Part shown: piece after piece, positions 1 through 8,002 of the stretch | How the letters are laid out: every line of letters begins with the position of its first letter | Position numbering within the stretch: position 1 is the first letter of the stretch | Assembly (NCBI GenBank): GCA_000209815.1 | Contig: FP929036.1 | Span: 143,907-207,906, forward strand | DNA length: 64,000 bases | Direction of reading: 5' to 3' | DNA from: Butyrivibrio fibrisolvens 16/4 | Lineage (GTDB): Bacteria; Bacillota; Clostridia; Lachnospirales; Lachnospiraceae | Made by a program: the position numbers and the translations under genes | The notes under the pieces: model-generated | The model's database searches: none | Told to the model about the DNA's origin: nothing | The model's input: only the letters and a program-made list of their open reading frames with translations

Positions 1-3
1 GTA

Positions 4-47
4 TAAAAAATAGGATCATCCATTTGTGGGTGATCCTATTTTTTTAT
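4..47. terminator. Bidirectional hairpin terminator
   Basis: A 13-bp stem (9-21 with 28-40, one G-T pair) is flanked by an A-run on the left and a T-run on the right, so it can stop transcripts from either side. It insulates the RNA/DUF3800 unit from whatever lies left of the window. TATACT at 46-51, just after the stem, could be the -10 of a promoter for the RNA that follows. Confidence 0.8.
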
Positions 48-59
48 ACTAAATGAGTA

Positions 60-312
60 CTTTAAATCGAGACGGGACGACCTATCTTGATTTCATGAGC
101 TTGCGAAATGAAATCGAGATGTTTCCTTATTCCCGTCTCGCGCGGACTACAACAAGGGGTACAGCTGGGGTACATTCGTTGTTTTCATTGCACTGTATCT
201 CCTTATTATAAGTTGAAAATCTTGGGAAAGTATTGTAATATATTAATACAAATAAGGGCTGGTCGAAAGACCCAGGTCCATCATGGGCGGGGAAGTTCCC
301 CGCCATTTTTAT
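60..312 (+). ncRNA. Structured RNA candidate upstream of DUF3800 gene
   Basis: Seen in sequence: a perfect 10-bp stem (68-77 with 131-140) encloses a 13-bp stem with one G-U pair (84-96 with 108-120, 11-nt loop). A repeated GGGGTAC (156-162, 167-173) is flanked by AACAA/TTGTT (151-155, 179-183). A 7-bp helix (201-207 with 251-257) encloses GTATT/AATAC (230-234 with 245-249). Next is a GGTC-GAAA-GACC tetraloop hairpin (261-272) and then a strong terminator. No convincing reading frame fits. Known: several RNA motif classes named DUF3800 were found by comparative genomics next to genes for this protein family; I cannot tell whether this is one of them. Inference: a discrete RNA of about 250 nt made with, or ahead of, the DUF3800 gene. 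Ends are approximate. Confidence 0.65.
284..312 (+). terminator. Terminator/attenuator between RNA and DUF3800 gene
   Basis: GGCGGGGAA (286-294) pairs with TTCCCCGCC (296-304), extended by AT/AT, and is followed by TTTTTATT. It lies directly before the ribosome-binding site (GGGGAG, about 314-319) of the gene starting at 326. Most transcripts should end here, so the RNA would outnumber the mRNA, as in RNA-antitoxin/toxin pairs. Confidence 0.8.
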
Positions 313-325
313 TGGGGAGTATTTT

Positions 326-1002
326 ATGAAAGAAATAAGTATTTTTATTGATGAATCCGGTGATTTTGGCGAGTATGCTGTTCATTCACCATTTTATATA
401 ATCACAATGGTTTTTCATGACCAATCTATTGATATTTCCGAGGATATTTCAAAACTTGATAAAGAATTAGATTATCTTGGACTTCATGATTTATGTATCC
501 ATACCGGTCCCATTATTCGTAAAGAAGAAATATACAAACGCATGTCAATTCCTGAAAGACGTAGAGTTTTCAATAAAATGGTTGCTTTTGTTCGCCAATT
601 AGATATCACCTATAAATCTTTTTATATTGAGAAAAACATGTGGATGATCCGGTAGAGGCTACTGGAAAACTTGCAAAACAAATATCCTCTTTCATCAGAG
701 AACATTACTCAGATTTTCTTGATAGTGATCAGGTTAAAATATATTACGATAATGGACAGATTCAGGTAAGCAAAATTCTTGCTTCTGTATTCAGTGTCTT
801 ATTACCTAATCCTATCTTTAGAAAAGTTTTGCCTAAGGATTATAAACTTTTTCAAGTTGCAGATTTGTTATGTACCTTTACACTTATTGAATTGAAAATA
901 GAAAAAAATTTATATTCAAAATCTGAAGAAATATTCTTTGGAAACAGACGTGACTTTAAAAAGAATTACTTAAAACACATTAAGAAAAAAGAATGGAAGT
1001 AA
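326..1002 (+). CDS. DUF3800 domain protein (frameshifted)
   Basis: The N-terminus carries the hallmark IFIDESGDFG of DUF3800, a family thought to have an RNase H-like fold with acidic residues at this position. The frame breaks at about 634-638: restoring one A to the run GAGAAAAAC joins the first part (residues 1-104) to the second, which reads EKKHVDDPVEATGKLAKQI and continues to a normal C-terminus with the family's late VADLLC segment, about 225 residues in all. DUF3800 proteins are common in mobile and defence-like neighbourhoods; the molecular function is not established. It follows the structured RNA and a terminator by 14 nt and has its own terminator at 1073. The break may be a sequencing error, as in 13 other genes here. 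Confidence 0.8.
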
Positions 1003-1072
1003 TATTAAAAGGGATACATTTATAATGGAGTTTGCAAAAGATATTTTTTAATGGCCCTATGAGCCTTTTTAT

Positions 1073-1106
1073 AAAATCGTCCCCAGATTGAGGACGATTT
1101 TCTTTT
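1073..1106. terminator. Terminator after DUF3800 gene
   Basis: AAAATCGTCC (1073-1082) pairs with GGACGATTTT (1092-1101), followed by TTTT on the plus strand. The flanking A/T bases would let it act on the minus strand as well, after the YdcF-like gene. Confidence 0.8.
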
Positions 1107-1202
1107 GTCTACTAAGATACATGTTTTTCCTTTTTAGATATGTATCTCTTACATCTTTCCATCGATTGATTTCTTTTAAATAATCCTCTTTTTCCCATAT
1201 AT

Positions 1203-1940
1203 CTATAATATATCTTTTAATATTCCAAAGGTTTCTCTAACCATGTTGTTAGGAAGATACTGGTATTGTGTAAAAGCTGCAATACCTGATATTTGGGCAT
1301 TTGTGTATCGTTTTGCTATCATTACTCCTCTAAATACATGAAAGTTGTTTGTGACAATGCATATCTTCATGTCGTTATCTGTATCTATCAGTGATAGTGC
1401 ATTACTAATATTTTCGTCAGTATCAACTGAATCCTTTTCCACTAGAATTCTATCTTTATTAATTCCTTGTGATAAAAGATATTCTTGTCCACCTTCGCCT
1501 TCAGAGATAGATTCATTAGCCCCTTGGCCACCTGTAACTATGACTTTGGTATCAGGATTATTATTTAAATATTCAACGGCTGAATCAAGCCTAGCTTTAT
1601 AAACTACACTTGGTCCCCAATCTCTCATTTGAGCACCTAAAACAATAATATATTCAGCTCCACTTTCACCTTTTGAAAAGAACTGAGTAAGGATACATCC
1701 TTGGCAAATGACAAAAATGGTAAGGCATATTGCTACTATGCTTCTAAAAGCATATTTTATAGCTTTCGGAATTTTAGGCCATAAACTTTTTTTATCCATC
1801 AAATATAGAAAGCCCCAAAATATAGCCGCAAAGATCCATATAATAAATGAAAAGGTACCACTTCCTACCATGAATACCGCTACAGAGTATACCAATGAAA
1901 GAATAGCAAGAAGTGCATACACTCGTCTTAGCTTATGCAT
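1203..1940 (-). CDS. YdcF/ElyC-like DUF218 membrane protein
   Basis: A 245-residue protein with three predicted membrane segments (about 7-27, 28-47 and 66-88) followed by a DUF218 domain (about 95-235). The domain shows its usual motifs: YIIVLGAQ near 97-104, VIVTGGQGANE near 133-143, and TNNFHVFRG near 197-205. DUF218 proteins (SanA, YdcF, ElyC) act at the envelope, some in peptidoglycan or envelope-polysaccharide metabolism; the substrate here is unknown. The start has GGGG 8 nt upstream. The protein stops just after GILKDIL, but the next frame continues with plausible coding sequence for about 30 codons, so the C-terminus may be truncated by an indel. It lies 34 nt after the ATPase gene on the same strand. 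Confidence 0.8.
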   Translation of the reverse strand: MHKLRRVYALLAILSLVYSVAVFMVGSGTFSFIIWIFAAIFWGFLYLMDKKSLWPKIPKAIKYAFRSIVAICLTIFVICQGCILTQFFSKGESGAEYIIVLGAQMRDWGPSVVYKARLDSAVEYLNNNPDTKVIVTGGQGANESISEGEGGQEYLLSQGINKDRILVEKDSVDTDENISNALSLIDTDNDMKICIVTNNFHVFRGVMIAKRYTNAQISGIAAFTQYQYLPNNMVRETFGILKDIL

Positions 1941-1974
1941 TACTGATACCCCTTTCTCCCTTTATATACGATAT

Positions 1975-3353
1975 TTATATGTATAACTCACTCAATTCAA
2001 TATGCTTCACTTCATCTGTTTCTTTACCTGTAAAACCTGCCCTGGAAATGAATACATATTTATAGCAATTAAGCCCTGTCTCCTTGACCTGATGAATTTC
2101 CTCATTAATAACTTCATCGGAAGTCTTCTTATTTCTGAATTTCACCTCATAAAAGACATATCCATTTTCATCCAAGGTAACGACATCGAATTCTCCATTG
2201 GTTCGTTCCTTTGGATTATCATAATAATACTTGCCTATCTTTTCTATGACAGGTTCAATATTTCCAAGACGATTCTGTCTGATTAAATACTGTCTACAAA
2301 TCTCCTCAAATTTATGAGGCACATAAAACTCTTCGAAATCTTTATTAATATATTTCTCATAGAAAACATCTGAATCCATGATTTTTAGCTGAGATGAATA
2401 CTTAAATATGTATCTGTAATAGAAAAGGGATAGATTATCACAGATATAATAACCAGCCTTCTTTTGTTGAATTCGTCGTTGATTGGCGCTTTCTTTTCAA
2501 CTACTTCCATATTCATCAGCTTATCAAGAACATCTATAAGTGTAGGTCCGCTTGATACATGAGATTGAGACAAAATATCACTGTACTTTGAAAATCCTCT
2601 GGAAAGAGCCTCAAACACTTCATTTGCATTTACGATTTTTGATATCTCAGCACTAAGGTACATAGATACTTCATTTTCTAAACGTGCCCCAGATGAAGCT
2701 ATAAGTTCTATAATGTTTTCCTTAACACTTCTTTTATCATCAACCAGTCTGTTGTAATATGGGATTCCTCCAAATACAGAATATATTCTTACCTTATCTT
2801 CATCAGACAAGTTAGGATAAAATAAAGCTGACTCATAATAATCCATTTGCTTAAGATCAATAACCAAATCTACTCGTCCATATAAAGGATTTGATTCTGA
2901 TAGCAATGATTTCATTACATCCACATAAGAACCAAGTATAATGAGCTTTAACTTTGAATTGTCTCTATATTTATCTACAAGTGCCTGAATTATGCTATCT
3001 AGCCCCTTTACAGCCCCTCTAAGATATGGATATTCATCCAATACAAAAACTATGTTTTCATCCTTTGAAAGCTTAAAAATGTAATCTACTATTTCTTCTA
3101 CCTTTGTATATCCCAATTTAGGAAGATCCAATGTATCATAAACTACCTCACATATGCTCTGCACATTGCTTTCTTCTGTTACCTGCTTGCATTCATAATA
3201 TATTGCTTTAATATTCGCTTCTTTTATTGCCTGCTTAACAAGTTCGCTTTTACCAATTCTTCGTCTTCCATATATAAGAGTCATACGCATGTCATCTGCA
3301 TTTAACTCTCTTTTCATACGCTTAAGCTCAGTAGCTCTTCCATAAAACTTCAT
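1975..3353 (-). CDS. Archaeal-type ATPase with DUF234 nuclease-like domain (frameshifted)
   Basis: The N-terminal part is a P-loop ATPase of the archaeal ATPase family: Walker A GRRRIGKSE at about 29-37 and Walker B VFVLDEYPYL at about 102-111. It runs into the DUF234 region, which ends in a PD-(D/E)xK-like core (GEFDVV ... YEVKFR). The frame is lost at about 2461-2466; restoring one A after GAATTCAACAAAA gives NKKKAGYYICDNLSLFYYRY and rejoins the C-terminal part at 1975-2379, about 459 residues in all. These proteins are widespread singletons with no settled function; a DNA-binding or nuclease role is inferred from the fold. A strong promoter and two repeated operator-like elements precede it, suggesting autoregulation. 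Confidence 0.8.
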
Positions 3354-3354
3354 T

Positions 3355-3389
3355 TTATTCGGCTCCTTTCGACTCGGTTGTTATCGAAC
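3355..3389. promoter_or_regulatory. Operator-like repeat, copy 1
   Basis: An element of about 34 bp beginning TTATTCGG and ending ATCGAA, with a TCGACTCG core. It overlaps the ribosome-binding site and 5' leader of the ATPase gene. It matches the copy at 3431-3464 at about 26 of 34 positions in the same orientation, and each copy is partly palindromic (ATTCG/CGAA arms). Confidence 0.55.
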
Positions 3390-3396
3390 TAACTAT

Positions 3397-3425
3397 ATTA
3401 TATTCCTTACCAATGTTTATGTAAA
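3397..3425 (-). promoter_or_regulatory. Sigma-70-type promoter of ATPase gene
   Basis: Minus strand: TTTACA, a 17-bp spacer, then TATAAT, the consensus -10. It sits between the two operator-like repeats, about 45 bp before the start codon. Confidence 0.75.
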
Positions 3426-3430
3426 CAATA

Positions 3431-3466
3431 TTATTCGGTTTCAATCGAGTCGATTTGTTTCGAATA
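3431..3466. promoter_or_regulatory. Operator-like repeat, copy 2
   Basis: Second copy of the TTATTCGG ... TCGA-TCG ... TTTCGAA element, just upstream of the -35 of the ATPase promoter. The spacing of about 76 bp between copies brackets the promoter, which suits a looping or cooperative repressor. Confidence 0.55.
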
Positions 3467-3498
3467 ATAGGATTCAGCACTTGTTAGCTCCTTTTCAA

Positions 3499-3561
3499 GC
3501 GTTATATATTAAATTAGTTTTGTATTTAGCAGTTGACATATAACGCAAATCATGTTATATT
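3499..3561 (+). promoter_or_regulatory. Promoter with inverted repeat
   Basis: TTGACA (3533-3538), a 17-bp spacer and TATATT (3556-3561) form a good promoter for the gene at 3653. A perfect 9-bp inverted repeat, GCGTTATAT (499-507) and ATATAACGC (538-546), overlaps the -35 and spacer and could be a repressor site. Confidence 0.65.
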
Positions 3562-3652
3562 TTCATAGATTGAGTAACAAATGTTTGACATCTTGCAGTT
3601 TTGTTTAATACTACTACAAGATTGTGTGTTTTTATTTTATAAGGTGAATAAT

Positions 3653-4015
3653 ATGGAATTAACAACACTTAACAAAGAATACAAATTACTCCGTGAAGAT
3701 GGTGCAGAAAAATTTATTAAAATGAGTGCCATTGATCCTACTATCAATTTTGTTGAAGAATATTGGATTACATCTGATCATACACTTGGCAATGCAAGAG
3801 CATATTTCGATTCATATGAAATGGGTATTGAATATGCTATGGATAGAGTTGATTACAGAATGACACTCAACGAAGACGGTCAGAAGCCATTTATTATTTT
3901 ATTAAATGGAAAGGTTATTAACACACTTGGACAGCTTGAGAACTTCCTTAATGGAGAGTTCAAGATTTCCACTTCCAATGTCATCGAAAAGAACGTTAGA
4001 AAATTGTATTCATAA
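3653..4015 (+). CDS. Hypothetical protein, 120 residues
   Basis: I do not recognise a family. The sequence is soluble and mixed-charge, with no membrane segment or signal peptide. It has an aromatic and acidic middle (about 37-62) and a short possible beta segment FIILLNGKVI near 81-90. I chose the ATG at 3653 because AAGGTG lies 8 nt upstream; an earlier in-frame start at 3581 has no such site and lies close to the predicted transcription start. It is monocistronic, between its own promoter (3533-3561) and a bidirectional terminator. Its neighbours are divergent or convergent and give no clue to function. Confidence 0.7.
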   Translation: MELTTLNKEYKLLREDGAEKFIKMSAIDPTINFVEEYWITSDHTLGNARAYFDSYEMGIEYAMDRVDYRMTLNEDGQKPFIILLNGKVINTLGQLENFLNGEFKISTSNVIEKNVRKLYS

Positions 4016-4021
4016 AACAAC

Positions 4022-4056
4022 AAAAGCCTTTGAGAAAAAATTCTCAAAGGCTTTCT
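4022..4056. terminator. Bidirectional terminator
   Basis: A perfect 14-bp stem (AAAGCCTTTGAGAA at 4023-4036 with 4041-4054) lies between convergent genes, with A- and T-rich flanks. It serves the plus-strand small gene and the MATE gene on the minus strand. Confidence 0.9.
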
Positions 4057-5379
4057 TTATTTCTTCCATAATGTTTTCAAAGGAACTGTGAGTAGTATAG
4101 CCTTAATCACATTATCTGCAATCATACAACACCATACGCCTATTAATCCCATTCCAAAGAAATGAATACCGATAAATGTTGATACAATTCGTACCAGCCA
4201 CATACCTCCAAACTCGATAACAAATGGGTACTTCGTCTTTCCAAGGCCATAATATATACCTTCTGAAATAATATATAAACCAAAGAAAGGCTCGTTAAAA
4301 GCTACCATTTTAAGTACTGTAGTACCTAGCGCTATAACCTGGGGATCATTTGTAAAGAATCCCATAAGAGCTTCAGCGAATATAAATAAAAGCACTCCAC
4401 TAATTGTCATTATAGCTACTGTTGCTATAACGCTGCTTACACATACTGCGTGATATTTATCGTGATTCTGTTCTCCATACGAAATGCCAACCATTGTATT
4501 TGCTGCTGATTTGAATCCATATCCTCCAATATAGAATAGCTCCTCAGCTCCAACTGCAATACTATGGGCCGCAAAAATAATGGTACCCATATGAGAAACA
4601 AGTCCCGCAAAAACAACATATCCGGATGTGGATGCCACATTAATCAAAAGTACTGGAAGGGAAAGTCTCCACATTCTGTCCACGATTTCTTTATCAAGAG
4701 AAAAAACCGAGCTCTCCAGCTTAAACTCTTTATGTCCTAAAAATACGCTAAGAGTTACCAAACCACTAACTACAGCTGAAATACAGGTAGCATAAGCAGC
4801 TCCATCTACGCCCAACCCAAAGATATAAATAAATACATAGTCTAATACAACATTTAAAAGATTGGCTCCGACACCAATAAACATTGGAGTCTTAGTATCT
4901 TTTGTAGCACGAATAGCTGCTGATAATACAATGTTCAATGATTTAAAAACAATAGGTACAGAAATCCAAAAGAAATATCTGGTGGCAGCTGGAGCAACCT
5001 CCTCAGAGGCCCCCATCCATCCTGCAACAAAAGGTGCTACAGCCATACAAATAGCTTCGATTATAACACCTACTCCTACAGCAAAGACAAGACTCACCTT
5101 TGCTACCTGAGATATCTTGTGTTTCTCACCGCTACCTATAGCCTGAGCAATCTGTGTCATTGCGCCTACACCAAATGCCACAGGAATACTACCTATAAGC
5201 CAGGTAATAGTGGTAGATGTAGATACGGCAGCTGTGGCATCAGCACCCAGACGTCCTACCATGGCAGTATCCACGTACTGCATCAAAACAGAAAGAATCT
5301 GCTCTAGCATAGTAGGAAGCGCAACCATAACAACTGCGATAAATATATTAAATAAAGAATTATTCTTCGTTTGTATCAT
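4057..5379 (-). CDS. MATE family efflux transporter
   Basis: A 440-residue polytopic protein with about 12 membrane helices and the two-bundle layout of MATE exporters. The early motif VALPTMLEQILSVLMQYVD-TAMVG and the matching mid-protein segment SLPVLLINVASTSGYV are typical. MATE pumps in the cytoplasmic membrane expel cationic drugs or metabolites in exchange for Na+ or H+; the substrate cannot be read from sequence. It overlaps the J-domain gene by 20 bp, so the two are translationally coupled at the end of the degV-folC-dnaJ-like-MATE run. Confidence 0.9.
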   Translation of the reverse strand: MIQTKNNSLFNIFIAVVMVALPTMLEQILSVLMQYVDTAMVGRLGADATAAVSTSTTITWLIGSIPVAFGVGAMTQIAQAIGSGEKHKISQVAKVSLVFAVGVGVIIEAICMAVAPFVAGWMGASEEVAPAATRYFFWISVPIVFKSLNIVLSAAIRATKDTKTPMFIGVGANLLNVVLDYVFIYIFGLGVDGAAYATCISAVVSGLVTLSVFLGHKEFKLESSVFSLDKEIVDRMWRLSLPVLLINVASTSGYVVFAGLVSHMGTIIFAAHSIAVGAEELFYIGGYGFKSAANTMVGISYGEQNHDKYHAVCVSSVIATVAIMTISGVLLFIFAEALMGFFTNDPQVIALGTTVLKMVAFNEPFFGLYIISEGIYYGLGKTKYPFVIEFGGMWLVRIVSTFIGIHFFGMGLIGVWCCMIADNVIKAILLTVPLKTLWKK

Positions 5380-5836
5380 TATTACTTTCTTTTCCTAATC
5401 CATTAGCCCAAACCATGGATTCTATAGCCCTTGCCACACGAATGGCATCAATAGCCTCCATAGCTCTTTTATAATCAGCTTCCTGTTTTTCATACATTGC
5501 AGAAAACTCCCTTTGCTTTTCCTCAAACTCCTGAGCACGACGCTCCTTCTGTTTTGCAGCCTTCTTTTGAAAAGCTGCATAGTCCGCCTTGCTCGCAGGC
5601 TTCTTCGTAGAGGATTTGCCCACCACACGACTATGAGTCAAAACTCTTCCCTTTGAATCATTAATTAAGAATTGATAGGCCTCGGTGATTCTATTATAAA
5701 GGCTGGCGTCATCCCTACCTGTAACATCAGGATGACACTTCTTTACTAAATCCTTGTATACTGCTTTTATCTGCTGCTCCCCCGCATCAGGACCTAGTCC
5801 TAATGCCCGCAGTGCTTCCGCTCTGGTTTTTATCAT
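5360..5836 (-). CDS. J-domain (DnaJ-like) protein
   Basis: A 158-residue protein with an N-terminal J domain (about 8-65) containing the HPD tripeptide at 35-37, which stimulates Hsp70 ATPase. The rest is a charged, probably helical or coiled-coil segment (about 85-140, rich in K, E, Q and A), with no Gly/Phe region, zinc centre or client-binding domain. It is therefore a class III J-protein, likely a dedicated partner of DnaK. It starts 4 bp after folC and overlaps the MATE gene. Such a J-protein between folC and a transporter gives no specific client. Confidence 0.85.
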   Translation of the reverse strand: MIKTRAEALRALGLGPDAGEQQIKAVYKDLVKKCHPDVTGRDDASLYNRITEAYQFLINDSKGRVLTHSRVVGKSSTKKPASKADYAAFQKKAAKQKERRAQEFEEKQREFSAMYEKQEADYKRAMEAIDAIRVARAIESMVWANGLGKESNNDTNEE

Positions 5837-5840
5837 AACC

Positions 5841-7070
5841 TCACCTGCATTTGTCTGTGCTCAATATCTCTCCAATAAAGTACAAAGAACCAAATACAAT
5901 AATCTTTTCAGAGTATTCCAATGCTTTATCAAGAGCATTAGAATATGATTCACAAGCCTCTGCTTCTATACCAAGTCCGTTTATTGCCTCTGCCAGTTCC
6001 TTAGCCTGAAGGGCTCTGTATGAATCAACAGTAACAGTAAATATTCGTCTTGCGACTGGCGATATCAGCTGTACCATCTCCAGATAATCTTTATCTGCCA
6101 TTACTGCCATTATAAATGAAAACCGCTGATTTGGAAATTCTGATTGAATACTATCACGCAGTGCTATCACTCCAGATGGATTATGGGCTCCATCCACCAT
6201 TATAAATGGTGATTCTGATATGATCTGCATCCTTCCAGGCCATACAGCATTTGCAAGTCCTTCTGCAATCGTCTGACAGTCTATATTCATTTTCAGATTA
6301 TTGGCTATATCCACAGCTACTGCCGCATTTTTACGCTGATATCCACCAAATAATCCTAACTTTATATCCCTTGAAACCTCCTGAGATTGGATTAATTTGC
6401 ACCCCAACTCGTTACATTTCTTTCGAATAACATCTGATGCCTCAGTATCCATCTGACCTATAACCACGGGAACGCCAGGCTTTATTATACCAGCCTTTTC
6501 TCCTGCGATTTCTGATAGGGTATTCCCTAAATACTGTGTATGTTCCAGACCAATAGATGTAATGGCGCAGATTTCTGGCAACTGGGACAGACCATTGGTG
6601 GAATCCTTTGTTCCACCTAAGCCAGTTTCCAGAACAACATACTCTACCTGCTGTTCCTTGAAATAGACCATAGCCATAGCAAGCCAGTAATCAAACATAG
6701 TAGGTTCCAACTCAAGCTCTGTCTGAAGAAGCTGCTGGCCTATTCTGGTGACATCCTCTTTGGATATCTGCTTTCCGTCTATCTGAATGCGTTCTGTATA
6801 ATCTATCAGATGAGGTGATGTAAAAAGCCCCACCTTAAAGTGATTTTCACACGTAAAAGAAGCAGCCTGCAAGATACTACTCACAAAAGCTGCTACTGAT
6901 CCTTTGCCATTGGTACCAGCTATGTGGATGATATGCATTCCTAAATCCGGATGCCCTAAAGCCTCCATAAATTCCTTAGTAACATCTCTTCCACAAGCCT
7001 TCCCAAAACGGCGCTTATTATCAATTGTATAAACTACTTCTTCGTATGTCATTTTATTATTAGACCACAA
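5841..7070 (-). CDS. folC: Folylpolyglutamate / dihydrofolate synthase
   Basis: A 409-residue Mur-ligase-type enzyme that adds glutamate to folates (and possibly to dihydropteroate) using ATP. The P-loop GTNGKGS is at about 52-58, followed by SPHLIDYTERI, the GLGGTKDSTN segment and VDGAHNPSG of the C-terminal domain, all in order. The likely start is a TTG at 7070 with GGTGGAG about 9 nt upstream; an ATG at 7052 is the alternative. The start lies inside the 3' end of degV, so the two are coupled. Length is normal for FolC. Confidence 0.93.
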   Translation of the reverse strand: MWSNNKMTYEEVVYTIDNKRRFGKACGRDVTKEFMEALGHPDLGMHIIHIAGTNGKGSVAAFVSSILQAASFTCENHFKVGLFTSPHLIDYTERIQIDGKQISKEDVTRIGQQLLQTELELEPTMFDYWLAMAMVYFKEQQVEYVVLETGLGGTKDSTNGLSQLPEICAITSIGLEHTQYLGNTLSEIAGEKAGIIKPGVPVVIGQMDTEASDVIRKKCNELGCKLIQSQEVSRDIKLGLFGGYQRKNAAVAVDIANNLKMNIDCQTIAEGLANAVWPGRMQIISESPFIMVDGAHNPSGVIALRDSIQSEFPNQRFSFIMAVMADKDYLEMVQLISPVARRIFTVTVDSYRALQAKELAEAINGLGIEAEACESYSNALDKALEYSEKIIVFGSLYFIGEILSTDKCR

Positions 7071-7895
7071 GAATTACTCCACCATCATTAGCGTACATTG
7101 TACTAACTCCGCGCATATCTACAATGAATATATCCTTAAATGTGGCCAAAGACTCCATTTTTTTCTTTAATGCTAACGCACGTTCTGGACAGTTGCAATG
7201 AGAAATTGCAAGAATTTTTCTTCGCAATTTGTAGTGACATCCATAACGCACTTTGTCATTTTATCAATAGTCTGATTCATTCCACGGCCCTTAGCAAGCT
7301 GCTGGATATAGCCAGTCTCTGTAGAACCCATAACAGGTTTAATGTTAAGAGTCTCAGCAATAGCTGCCTTTAGACCTGATAATCTACCTGATTTTCTAAA
7401 TGTCTCAAGTGTCTCAAGAACAAAGAATGTATGCTGTTCTTCGATGTAAGCATCTACCTTTTCGATAACCTCTTCAAAGGACATTCCTGCATTTTCACAC
7501 TCTGCAATTTTTAATGCAATAAGCGTTTCACCAATGGAAGCTGACTTAGAATCAAACACATGAATGTTCTTAGATTCGTCATCCTCCTCATATAAATCCT
7601 TGCCAAGGCAGGCACTATTATACGAACCAGAAAGCTGCGCTGAAAGTGTGACAACGTAGATATTATCTGCATCACATTCCATCTCCTCCATATATGCATT
7701 AGGGGAAGGGCAAGCTGATTTTGGAGCATTTGGGCTCTCGGCTACAGCCTTAATAAAGCTGGCCTGATCAAATGTCTCATCGTCAATAATCTGTTTGTCA
7801 TCAATCTCAAGTGTAAGTGGGACATTGACGAAATGACCGTCCTTCTTCATTTCTTCATTAAGTTCTCCACAGCTATCAAGAATAATTTTATACAT
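7060..7895 (-). CDS. DegV family fatty-acid-binding protein (frameshifted)
   Basis: DegV proteins bind fatty acids and, in many Firmicutes, act as FakB partners of the fatty-acid kinase FakA. Seen: YKIILDSCGELNEE at the N-terminus, the fatty-acid-contacting VTLSAQLSGSYNSA segment, and ETLETFRKSGRLSG. The frame is lost near 7212-7217; adding one A to GAAGAAAAATTC restores EEKILAISHCNCPERA through RGVSTMYANDGG to the stop at 7060 (about 278 residues). The ATG at 7895 is right because the promoter at 7929-7957 lies upstream of it, whereas the longer in-frame start at 7952 would fall inside the promoter. Confidence 0.88.
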
Positions 7896-7928
7896 ATTAC
7901 AAGGTAATCCTCCGCTTTTTCTAGAGGT

Positions 7929-7957
7929 ATTATACCATGACACTTTTTCCACGTAAA
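7929..7957 (-). promoter_or_regulatory. Promoter of degV-folC operon
   Basis: Minus strand: TTTACG, 17-bp spacer, TATAAT. Predicted transcription begins near 7922, 27 nt before the degV ATG, which has GGAGG in the leader. Confidence 0.75.
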
Positions 7958-8002
7958 TAGTCTTTATTATTGTGACATGTAGTTTTTGAAACTACGTGTG
8001 TA

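Noticed and set aside
108-329. Open frame of 73 codons before the DUF3800 gene
   Set aside because: It runs through the stems and terminator of the structured RNA, has no RBS and no protein-like composition.
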